This document shows, piece after piece, positions 12,460-22,559 of a stretch of DNA of 64,000 nt. Each line of letters starts with the position of its first letter. Positions within the stretch are counted from its first letter, which is position 1. Location of the stretch: assembly GCA_026545225.1 (NCBI GenBank), contig CM048846.1, forward strand, positions 51,204,270 to 51,268,269, in the 5' to 3' direction. The stretch comes from Cornus controversa (lineage: Eukaryota > Streptophyta > Magnoliopsida > Cornales > Cornaceae). The notes under the pieces were generated by a model, which saw only the letters and a program-made list of their open reading frames with translations, did no database searches and had not been told where the DNA came from. Position numbers and translations under genes: made by a program.

Positions 12460-15400
12460 CATGAACAAGAGAACGCTATTCAGGGGTTGAAGGTGAAGAA
12501 GTTCAAGATGGTAAAATCGCCCAGACTGCCTATGGGGACGAGAAACGATGTCGTAACGGCACAGGCTATGACGAAGAAAAAATTCAGGAAAATAAGAACA
12601 AATTGATGATGGCCATGGGAAAGAAGAAGTAGCAGTTCCTCGATCGGAAGCGAGGAAGGAAAACGAAGGTGGAGAATCCAGATTCCTCGGCTGTTGAAGA
12701 AGGGAAAGGAAATGGTCTTCTCTCAGCGAAGGAGGAAAAGGGAGAGGAAAGTACAAAATTGCCGGAAAATCAAGAAAAAACTGGTGATACAGTAGTATCA
12801 GTTCCTCGGAAGCGAGGTCGGAAGAAGGAGGAAAAGGAAAAATTGCAGGAAAATCAAGAAAACTATGGATGATGGGATGGTGGACTTTTTTGATTCATCG
12901 GAGGAAGACGATGAAGTTGTTCCTGCAAAGAGAAGACGCGGTCGCGGTCCAAAGAAGAAGGTTCAGAAGAAGAAGGAAAATGGTCATTCTGTGATGGCAG
13001 AGAAGGCCCAAGAAGGTGGTAAGAAGACGAGGAGGAACCCGCAGTCGAATGAGGCTAGGGTTTCTCGAGAAGGTGAAGAAGAAGATTAGGTAGGAGGTTT
13101 AGATAATGTGAAGGGTTATGCGCTTAGGCCTTCTAGAGTCAAACAAGAGCCTGCATTGAAGCCAAAGATTGGAAAGAAGATGAAGGATGAGAATGTAATA
13201 CTACTGTTGCTACTATGATCTTGTTTGGTTGTTTTTTTCTCTACTTTGTTGATTTTACTTGTGGCTTCTCTGTTTTCTGACTTTTGTTTTTAACAGGGAT
13301 ATGAAGTTTCCAATATGTGTCACCAGTGCCAGAGGAACGATAAAGGCCAGAGTTGTTTGATGCACAAAATGCAATAGGAAGCGATATTGTGTCCCTTGCA
13401 TGACTAGATGGTATGAATTATATTTTTTGCTCAAAATTTTTGTTGCTTTTTGGCCTTATTTCTTCATATCCTTCTTGGTTTGTTCTCAGTGCTAAGTTGA
13501 CTGCATATCAGCTCTTTGGTTTTTAGTTATTTGAGTTTGATCTGAAAATATTTTTGCGGCATTGAATTTGAGATGCGATTGTTTTCTAATGAAGCTTTGT
13601 TCAGTTCTTGTTATTTCTTTTGTTTGTGAACTAGTGACGTGCATTCTTTCTTATAAAGGAGAACAATTGCGCCTATGTTCCTTTTATTGTTTGAAATTTG
13701 GTTTGTTAAATCTACCAAAAAAAGTTTGGATCATGGATGTACAGTTGAAAAGTTGGTGCCTTCATCTACCTCAATGTCAAGATGATGAATTAGCCGTATG
13801 TTTCAAATTTTAGAAAGTAAAAAAAGAGGAAGTGTGTACTTGTGTTCGAGTAAGAAAAAAGGTTATATCCTACCCGTCCTCTCAGTTTGTTCATCTATGC
13901 CCTGGATATTTATATGCATGCCTGAGAGTTGTGAAACATGTATCTTGTCATTAACATTTTAGCTTCACAAGTGGATGATGGTTTAGTTGTCTTTCATGCA
14001 ATTGAACATGATTTTTTCCTTGTCTATATGTTGCAATTGATGTTGTTATCGTTATTATTTGTGTCAAGATATGTAGGTACCCTAAAATGCCAGAGGAGGC
14101 TTTCCCTGAGGCTTGCCCTATTTGTTGCCATAATTGCAATTGCAAATCATGTTTGTGTTTAGATGTGCCACTTAAAGTCAGTTTCATTAGCTCCTCTCTC
14201 TATGGTTTGTTGTTGCCTTTTCTAAGTGTCTTTTACATAAAACATTGTATGCTCTTCGCCATTTTCTGTAGGACCTAAAGAATTTAGAATTGAAGATAAG
14301 CGATAATGATAAAGTTGAGCACTCCAAATATATTTTACAATTGCTTATGATGGAGAAGGAGTTGGAGGCTAGGATACAAGGTAGTCTTTTTTTGTTTAAT
14401 GTTAATGTTAGGTAGCCTTCACACTTAACTTGGGATTCATCTTTTTATTTTTATTATTTGCTTCCCAGATTTTTAGGATGCTCATGATAGGTAAAAAGTT
14501 CATGGTGAAATCAAGATTTGGGACTTGTGTAGAACAAGGCATTGAGATTATATTGAGGTGAATAAAAAAAATGTCCTAAAGTATAAAAGCTTCTTACATG
14601 AATATAATAATTGCCTCTAAATTATACGAATGATATAGAGGGACTTGCCGTGCCATTATATCGGGAACCATGGCGGAAGCGGTTTCTTTCTTTCTTTCTT
14701 CATATCTTTTTTTTTCTTTCCCTTCTTTAGGGGAAAATAAAATGGACACTTCAAAATAGTTGGAAGATAGGTAAATTCTGCAAGTTACATGACCAATCAC
14801 TACAAAGCCAAGGAAATGATTAGATTCAGCCACTGATATTGTTATGCTTTTTTACTAACGGATGTTTGTATGGCCAGGGTTATCATTATTGGAGATAATA
14901 CTGCAACAGGCAAAGTGTCAATCTAATTAGCGCATCTTTTGGTAGGTTTTCAGGAATTATATTTTCTTTGTATGTCATTTTTTTTAATGAACGACTTCAT
15001 ATTTTACATGTTTTATGCAGCAACAGATGCAAAACTTCCATTATTGACTTCCACAGAAGCTGTCCACACTGTTCTCATGACCTATGCCTTATTTGTTGCC
15101 GGGAGTTCTGTGGTGGCAATCTGCAGGGAGGTGAGCCGGAAGTTATTATGCATTATATTGACAATGGGCTAGATTACTTGCATGGTGGAGAGCCTACAGA
15201 AAAGGGAGAAACTTCAGGTATACCTGTTGAAACTTGCTCTGTGGATCATGTTAAGTCAACATCTGAGTGGCAAGCTGAGGAAAATGGTAGAATTACGTGT
15301 CCTCCAGAAAGCATTGGTGGTTGTGGTTACGGGATTCTAGAATTGAAGTGTATTTTCCCAGAAGATTGGCTTTCAGAGTTGTTGGTTAAAGCAGAAGAAA

Positions 15401-17172
15401 TAGCCAGTACGTACAAACTCAAGGACATGCCTGAGAGTCATGCACAATGGTGCTTCTGTTTCAATTTGATGGGCGAAATTGACATGGACAGCGGTAATTT
15501 TCGGAAAGCAGCTTCTCGAGAAGATTCCAGTGACAACTATCTGTACTGTCCTACAGCCAAAGACATTGAACATGGGGGTTTGAAGCATTTTCAGTGGCAT
15601 TGGTTCAAAGGGGAGCCTGTGATTGTCAGTAATGTGCTTGAAACAACGTCTGGTTTGAGCTGGGAACCAATGGTTATGTGGCGTGCAAAATTGGTCAGAT
15701 CACAAATACCAAGCATTCCCAACAACTGGATGTAATTGCCATTAATTGCTTGGACTGGTGTGAGGTCAGTTCACTTTTCAACCTCTGCCGTTCAATAATG
15801 CTGAAAATTGATGACATGCACTTGATATAGCAATGGACGTGCCTGGTCTATCATATTTTCTTTTTAGGTTTCATGATAATATCTATGAAAACTATTTTTA
15901 GAGGAAGCTAGATCTATCATCAGTTCAGGTGGATGTTATGTCAGTGCATTATTCGTTATGGCCAATTATATCAGACCTTTTCCTGTTTTCTTAACTGTTT
16001 GGTTAATTTGAAGAATTTTTTGTAACTCCTTTCTAACTTCTATAGGAATGGATTTGTTTATATGATGCATTCTCAAACCATGTTGTTGTACTTCAGCTTC
16101 TTGAAGAATTGTGCTGTGTTTCTCTTTTCTCCTATTTGATTATGTTGGACTGAGTTTGATTGAAATTTAATGTGCATCTGTACATTCACAATTTGAATGG
16201 CTCAATAGTACATCTGTTTCAATAAAATTCAAGTGTTTTTTATTGAGAACCTTTTTCCTATCATATTTAGAAAATGATTCATGCCATTTCCCATATATTG
16301 GGAGATGGGTTGGAATGATGAAGCCAATAAGAGGAACAATATGGGTAGTGGGTTAAAGTAATAAGGTTCATAAGGGCCGTTGCCTGGTTCGGCTGTTTAA
16401 TGCTTAACATCAGTGCTATTGGAGTGAGTTCAATCCCAGAGCAGCTAATATGTGAAATATCAAAGGTTAGGGTTGTCTTGTATCCTCCCTTCCCAGACCC
16501 TACTGTAGCGCTCTATTAATGTTCATGGTTCCTTTTAAACTCTACCCCACTTCGTTATGTAAAGGCCCTTGTATGCTTCCTTATTTTTATTTCACATGTT
16601 TCTGTACTTTTCAGGTTTGATTTGAAGGTGTATTTGTCTGTTGGCTCAGTGCATTTGATTGTAGTTGGACATAAACTGAACCCATGATTGATTGATTTTA
16701 TACTCTGCTGATTGTATCCTTATCAATGTTCATGATATATATATTTCTCCTTTTCTTATGCTTGTTATTTTTCAAGTGACATTGAGTAAACTCTGTTGTT
16801 GGATGATTGATGATTTTGACTATATTCTTGTGATAAAATGCAGGTAGAAATTAATATCCACCATTTCTTTAAAGGGTATCTGAAAGCTCAATTTGAAAGT
16901 GTTGGGTGGCCTCAGATTCTGAAGTTGAAAGACTGGCCCCTTCTAGTTTTTTTGAGGAACGTCTACCACGTCATGGTGCTGAATTCATAAGTTGCTTGCC
17001 CTTCAAAGAATATACACATCCTCTCACTGGCTTCCTAAATCTTGCCGTCAAATTGCCTAAAAAATCTTTGAAGCCAGACTTGGGGCCAAAGACATATATT
17101 GCATATGGAATTGCTCTGGAGCTGGGACGTGCAGATTCTGTAACCAAGCTTAACTGTGACATGTCTGATGCA
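12460..17172 (+). pseudogene. JMJ25/IBM1-like JmjC histone H3K9 demethylase pseudogene
   Basis: Plant JMJ25-type proteins (KDM3 group) remove H3K9 methylation in the nucleus. Segments in order: acidic/basic N-terminus with AT-hook-like PRKRGRKK and KRRRGRGPKKK (12500-13194); RING-like zinc finger CHQCQRNDKG (13297-13410); ACPICCHNCNCKSCL (14077-14176); ISDNDKVEHSKYILQLLM (14272-14380); an exon at about 14878-14941; CKTSIIDFHRSCP through FRKAASREDS, FQWHWFKGEPVIVSNVLE and CLDWCE (15021-15764); and INIHHFFKGYL to [15 protein letters not shown] (16844-17172). Most exons keep GT-AG borders. Lesions: TAG 12630, frame change near 12860, TAG 13087, one-base insertion near 13346, TGA 13358 (a CGA-to-TGA type change), TAG 14928, frameshift near 15682, and a lost base near 16939. 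The first iron ligand is also changed: HCD has become NCD (Asn codon 17152-17154). The second half of the JmjC domain is absent. Confidence 0.92.
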
Positions 17173-17379
17173 GTATGCTTTGATTTGTGGACTTTTGATA
17201 GATTTCTGTGTCGTGTCTGATGGCCAATCACGGCCTTTGGAAGCATGTAATACACTTACATCAAGACTAGATCAACTATTGTGGAAGTAGATACATAAAG
17301 ACACATACACGCATTTATGCAGTTAGAAATCTGTGGATAAATATATAATTTGTGCAAACTGATGAATTAATATATAAAA

Positions 17380-18538
17380 GGGAAAATTACAACTAAGTCC
17401 TACTTTTTCCTACAAAAGACAACTAAATCCTATAAAAAAATTTATTGGACCAATAAGTCCTACTTTTTAACCTCTTGTCCATTTAACTTCTAAACCACTC
17501 AACTTTCCACTTTTACCCTTATCAGATTCGATTTAACATTTTGCAATTATAATTTTTATTTCAAAATTGACATGTAAGTCAAAATTTTCTATTTGACTAT
17601 TTAAACATGTCTAAATTTTTTCTATTAGCAACTAATTTTTTTTTCATTTTTATTTAGTGTTCCCTTTATGGATGGGTTTCAAATTCACATTAATTAATGG
17701 TCCTTAATGCTCAGTTATACACTTATACAAAACATTACATGTGCAATTACTATACAAATCTTTAAGTAGTAAGTTTGCTAATATTTTTGTTTTGTTATTA
17801 AAATCTAAACTATTATTTTTTTTATTAGCTGCTTATTTATTTTAGTTTCTATCCTCTCTTTCTTCCCGGTAAGTTTCTGTCCTATTTTTCATTGTCTAAC
17901 AATGATTAATTCTGTTATTGGTAGTGATTGATTAGTTTTAGATATACTACAGAATAAATTGTATGATATTTATATATATATTTTTTTTTTTATTTTTTTC
18001 CTTTCCACGCAGTCTTGGTTCATCCACCAGAATATATTAATATATTAGACTATTAGTAATTACTAATTGAATATTAGTTTATAAGTTACTAATTGAATAG
18101 TTAAATTAGTAATGACTAATTATTTAATCGCTGTATACTAATGACTACAAATATGTTACCCTCATTAATAATTCAAAAGGATAAAATTTTATTCAAATTG
18201 TTTCAATAAAAAAATATAATATTTTTTTACTTTTTAAATATAATTTTTAATTGTTATATATGAAAAATTATTGTCGTAAAATCTACAAAAGATTTTTGGA
18301 ATTGAACTTTAATTAAATTAATTATAATTTAAATTTATAATATAATATTCATTAATTAACTAAAATATAAAAAAAAACACTACATATCAAATTTTGAATG
18401 GAAATTATAATTGCAAAATTTTAAATCTATGTTTGATAAGGGTATAAGTGGAAAGTTGAGTAGTTTAAAACTTAAAGTGGAATTTTTTACAGGACTTGTC
18501 CTTTGTAAGGAAAAGTAGGACTTAGAGGTAATTTTCCC
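17380..18538. mobile_element. Non-autonomous Mutator-like element with long TIRs
   Basis: A 1159-bp element starts GGGAAAATTACAACTAAGTC and ends with the inverted counterpart GACTTAGAGGTAATTTTCCC. It is flanked by a perfect 9-bp target duplication, TATATAAAA (17371-17379 and 18539-18547). The inverted repeats extend about 155-195 bp: CACTCAACTTTCCACTT and TTTTGCAATTATAATTT recur in inverted form at the right end. Nine-base duplications and long inverted repeats are the mark of Mutator-like elements. No transposase reading frame is present and the interior is AT-rich. It lies in what was an intron of the JMJ25-like gene. Confidence 0.92.
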
Positions 18539-18547
18539 TATATAAAA

Positions 18548-19690
18548 CTCCAGTAGATATTTGTACAAGTCTAATTTGTGCCATTCTATTTGATGTTTTG
18601 TATTACAATTTGAATGTCCATATTAGGTCATCATCTAATTGTATAGAAAATTTATAAGGTATTGGTAAAAAGCTTGCACAAAGGCAGAAGTGTTAATGTG
18701 AAATCTAAAAGAGGGGGTTGGAATTACTGTTCAAATCTTATTGTCTTTAATAAAATATGCAAGCCTGGTCGCTTCTTAGAAGGTACATATGCAAATGTTA
18801 CATATTCACTGCCATTTTGGCAATGTTACAGTTGTTATGGCACCGTAATGGCCACTTTGGCCAGTGAGTAGAAAACTTCATTTTTTTACATTTTTTAATC
18901 TCCTTTCCCAAAATTTTGACTTCTTTTCTCTAATACCACTTTTATAATACAAGATCCATCCTTCAACACCTCTAAAACAAAAGATCTAACTATCTAAGGC
19001 TACGTTTCAAATTCAAGAGGTAAGTTATTTACATTATTACAAATTTATACATTGTATATGTTTTTGGTATTTACTAATGTAGAAGTTGTAAGTTGTAATT
19101 TTGTTATAAGAATTTGTTATTATCGTAGTGATTTATTAAATCTAGATATACCATATGATAACTATATACTACATTACTGATTAAGTCATTATATATTAAA
19201 TGATAATTACTAATACGTTACACATGTTAAGTCATCTTTTGGAATTCAACAAGATTCATAAAATTCTAACTTATATGAACCTGGAATTTGACATATGTAT
19301 TAGTTGTGTGAGGGAGAGCTGGGCGCGAGGTTGAAACAAGTCCATGACTGTGACAGCCAGTATTGGGTGCTTACATCTTGCCTACTTTATGCCATTACTA
19401 ACAAAATTGTGGTGCATCACTACAAATTTATAAACAGTTTTGTGCTAGTATTACATAATTTTTGGACCATGGATATCTTTTTGAGAAAGCTGTTTATTCT
19501 TGTTTGGTTGGTATCACTTGCATCCATATGGCTGTTGGGTGGGTTGGATCATATCATGGTTGCACCCCTAGATTGAGGCCTAGGAGAGCACAATACCTAT
19601 TTGAAAAATCTATATTTGAAAAAGTTTTTCTCCTCTAAGTGCTAAATTTTTATCTTGTGATGACTAACGTCTGAATTATGTTCCACTTGA
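18548..19690. other. Intron-like AT-rich DNA of the JMJ25-like locus
   Basis: Lies between the JmjC exon and the C-terminal exon. The open frames at 18662-18871 and 19304-19576 have no family resemblance. The missing second half of the JmjC domain is not visible here, so either it was deleted or this DNA was inserted in its place. Confidence 0.5.
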
Positions 19691-19695
19691 AACAG

Positions 19696-19757
19696 GTGAA
19701 GAAAATGTCCCTTCATGCAATGAAACAGGCTGTGAAGGATTTTGAGAAATATACAAT
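19696..19757 (+). pseudogene. C-terminal exon of the JMJ25-like gene
   Basis: After a polypyrimidine-CAG (CACTTGAAACAG), this exon reads VKKMSLHAMKQAVKDFEKY and ends at the donor ATG|TAAGTT-like junction. JMJ25-type proteins carry a very similar segment (VKKM-hydrophobic-A-QAV) after the JmjC domain. It shows that the gene once extended to here, about 2.5 kb beyond the previous recognisable exon. The final coding exon is not seen; retrotransposon sequence begins about 130 bp further on. Confidence 0.65.
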
Positions 19758-19889
19758 GTAAGTTTTATGCATTTGAATTGACTGAAATACTTCATTCTCA
19801 TATTTGTAGCAATCAGTTTCCTTTTATACCTTGCAAATTATTCTCCCAATAAGAAATCTGCCAAAAAATATATGTATATATTTATTGGG

Positions 19890-20045
19890 TTGACTTTTTA
19901 AGGGCTTTAAGTTTTTGCGAGTTGCGCGGTGCAGAAGTGGTGTGGAAGTTTGATTTCAGACAAAAGACCTAGAGGGGGGTTGAATAGGGGTCTAGTTTGC
20001 TTGTTTGATTGAATTTTTTGATTATTTTCGATTTCAACCAATTAA
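19890..20045 (-). mobile_element. LTR tip fragment with the CCCCCCTCTAGG signature
   Basis: On the minus strand this reads CCTATTCAACCCCCCTCTAG followed by a segment with CCACACCACTTCTGCACCGC. Plant Copia LTRs commonly end with a TTCACCCCC-TCTAGG stretch. The same pair of motifs occurs at 54905-54975, and the second motif alone occurs near 6765. Probably the end of a fragmented LTR; the exact borders are not visible. Confidence 0.5.
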
Positions 20046-20129
20046 TCCATAATAGAGCAATCTCACAAAGCAATAAAAATAAAACATTAAAGTAAGGTAA
20101 GAGAGAAGACATTAAGATTTTTTACTTGG

Positions 20130-20442
20130 AAAAATTCTGTGAGGAAAAACTGAAGAAGAATAATATCTTTCTTATTCAATATTCATAAAAAATACAACAA
20201 TATATATACTGCTATACAACTAAATAAGGAAACTAATTATACAATAGGTAACCCTAGGAATTATTCGCTCAACTACCTAGAATAAGTAATTTACAAAAAA
20301 TTAAGGACCAAATATGGGAGCTGCCTAATTTACAAAGAATTCTTAATTTACAGAGAATCTCACTTAATTGTGAGATTAGTCAACTTTCCCTCGTAAGAGG
20401 GAATCTCCTAATTTTTCTCCAATCATCCCAAATTCTTCAACA
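20130..20442 (-). mobile_element. 3' LTR of the minus-strand Copia element
   Basis: Reading on the minus strand, a polypurine tract (AACTTGAGGGAGAG, 20443-20456) is followed directly by TGTTGAAGAATTTGGG, the expected start of a Copia 3' LTR. The LTR body continues to lower coordinates with ACTTATTCTAGG and a 3' segment ending near CAGTTTTTCCTCACAG. The far end is not sharply defined, and no second LTR was found to align with it. Confidence 0.75.
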
Positions 20443-22554
20443 CTCTCCCTCAAGTTGGTGAGTAAATGATCTCCATTCCCTTGCTCGTTATTGTCTGAAA
20501 TGAATGACTTGCAAGACCCTTGGTAAGTATATCAGCAAGTTGACCTTCTGTTGAGACATAGGGTGTACAAATGAGGCCACTATCCAGCTTTTCTTTGATA
20601 AAATGTCTGTCCACTTTTACATGCTTGGTCTGGTCATGCTGAACTGGATTGTGGGCTATGTTAATGGCTGATTTATTATCACAATATAAATTTATTGTTC
20701 CTTCCCACTTGATTCCAATATCAGTGAGTATAATCTTTAACCAGAGAAACTCACAAATCCTATGTGTCATATCTCAAAATTCGGCTTCTGCCACCACGAA
20801 TTGTTTCTTACTCCAAGTAACCAGATTTCCCCCCAAAAAAATACAATATCTTGAAGTTGACCTACGATAAATAACTGACCCTGGCCAGTCAGCATCAGTG
20901 TATGCTTCCAACTCCAGTTTTTCATTCTTTCGGAATAGGATGCCTTTTTCGGGAGTTGACTTCAAATAGCGGAGAATCCTATAGACAGCTGCCAAATGTA
21001 TTTCTTTTGGTGAGTGCATAAATTGACTTACTTATAGGCTATATTTGGCCTTTTGTGTGATAGATAGATCAGTTTTTCCACCAACCTTTGATACACGCCT
21101 CGGTCAACTACAACATCTTCCTTTGCTTCTCCTAACTTGTGATTCTGCTCAATAGGAGTATCAGTTGGCTTACATCCTAACATCCAGTTTCATTGAGTAG
21201 ATCAAGAATGTACTTTTGTTGTAAGACAGATTCCATTTTTGAGTGAGCCACTTCAATTCCTAGGAAGTACTTGAGTTTTCCAAGATCTTTTATTTCAAAT
21301 TCTTTTGCAAGATGCCCTTTTAGTTGACTTATCTCTTCTAGGTCATTTTCGGTTACAATTATATCATCTCCATAGACAATTAGCACTGTCACTTTCCCTG
21401 AAGTTGAGAACTTGATAAAAAGAGTGTGATCTCCTTGACTTTGTCGATATTTCAACTCCACCATAGCTTTTGTAAATCTTCCAAACCATGCTCTAGGAGA
21501 CTGTTTAAGGCCATATAGTGCTTTTCGGAGTTGTAATCACCCGCGGGGTGGATTGCCGAGGCATGTCAAGATTGCTCAATTCCACATCGCTTGGGTGTGG
21601 AGAAGGGGATGTGCTTATATGTAGTATGTTCTCTTCAAATAGTATGAGGCCTTTTGGAGTAAAACCTAAGAACAAAACCGTGCGGGCTAGGCCCAAAGCG
21701 GACAATATCATACCATGTGTTGGCGCGGGGTATTACAGGAGCTTGCACACTTCACTGTTATCAGCATTCCCCTCCAGACCAGGTGGCATCACCATGTATA
21801 CCTCCTCCTCTTAGTCACCATGTAAGAAGGCATTCTTTACATCAAACTGCTGCAAAGGCCAATCAAGATTAGTAGCCAAAGATAGTAAAACACAAATAGT
21901 GTTCATTTTTGTCACAGGAGCAAACATCTCCTAATAATCTATCCCATAAGTCTGAGTGTAGCCCTTCGCCACTAGTTTAGCCTTATATCTCTCCAAAGTA
22001 TCGTCAGCATTATATTTTACTGTAAACACCCATTTATACCCAACATGTTTCTTACCATTATGAAGTTCAACAATCTCCCAAGTTTTGTTCTTTTCAAGGG
22101 CTCTCATTTCCTCACTCATGGCTGCCCTCCAATTATTATCTCTCAGTACCTCTTGAACAGTTTTGGGTATTTTAATGAAATTTAATTGAGTGAGAAAGGC
22201 TTTATGTGCGGGTGATAGTTTATCAAATGAGATAAAATTGGATATGAGATGTTGGGTACACCTCCTGGTGCCCTTTCTAAGAGCTATTGGCATGTTTAGG
22301 TCAACAAAAAACAAGAATCCAGAGAAGGTGGAGTTTCATTACCTGCCACGGGTTCTGATTCTTGGACTAGCTCTAGGTTGTTTCCTCCTTGAATACACCT
22401 TAAGTGGCATAGTTTGATCACCCCCCCACCTTCTCATGTTCGGTTTCAGGCAAGGCATCAATTCCAATAGAAAGAGGAGGTGATGGTTTGTTAAAATTGG
22501 TAGGTAAATCAACATGTAAATTTGTGCTGGGTAGGTCATGAAGGAAGGACCCAA
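20443..22554 (-). mobile_element. Truncated Ty1/copia polyprotein remnant (RT and RNase H)
   Basis: Minus-strand reading frames carry Copia pol motifs in order. These are the RT start WRAAMSEEMRALEKNKTWEI and YKWVFTVKYNADDTLERYKA (21931-22314), the catalytic YGDD-containing LIVYGDDIIVT with DLGKLKYFLGIEV (21177-21464), the connection region LKSTPEKGILF and YTDADW-GS (20774-21019), and the RNase H end LYCDNKSAINIAH with KHVKVDRHFIKEKL and DILTKG (20450-20770). Copia elements usually read YVDD, so YGDD is a variant. Several stops and frame changes break the frame, and an unrelated solo LTR interrupts the RT at 21532-21737. Gag, protease and integrase are missing: the element ends abruptly at about 22555 against DNA of different composition. 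The element is dead. Confidence 0.92.
21532..21737 (+). mobile_element. Solo LTR of a TRIM-type element nested in Copia RT
   Basis: A 206-bp segment begins TGTAATCACCCGCGGGG and ends GCGGGGTATTACA, bordered by the near-identical 5-bp duplication GGAGT (21527-21531) and GGAGC (21738-21742). Removing it restores the interrupted Copia RT line of sequence, which confirms insertion. Its right two-thirds (GATGTGCTTATATGTAGTAT, AAAGCGGACAATATCATACC) match the 249-bp LTRs of the TRIM at 36086-36656, but its left end differs, so it belongs to a related subfamily. No primer-binding site remains, consistent with LTR-LTR recombination. Confidence 0.88.
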
Positions 22555-22559
22555 ATATC

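Noticed and set aside
12241..12756. 171-residue minus-strand open frame
   Set aside because: It is antisense to the CT-rich leader and the repetitive N-terminal part of the JMJ25-like gene; composition is low-complexity (RER, SL runs) and the sense strand has family matches.
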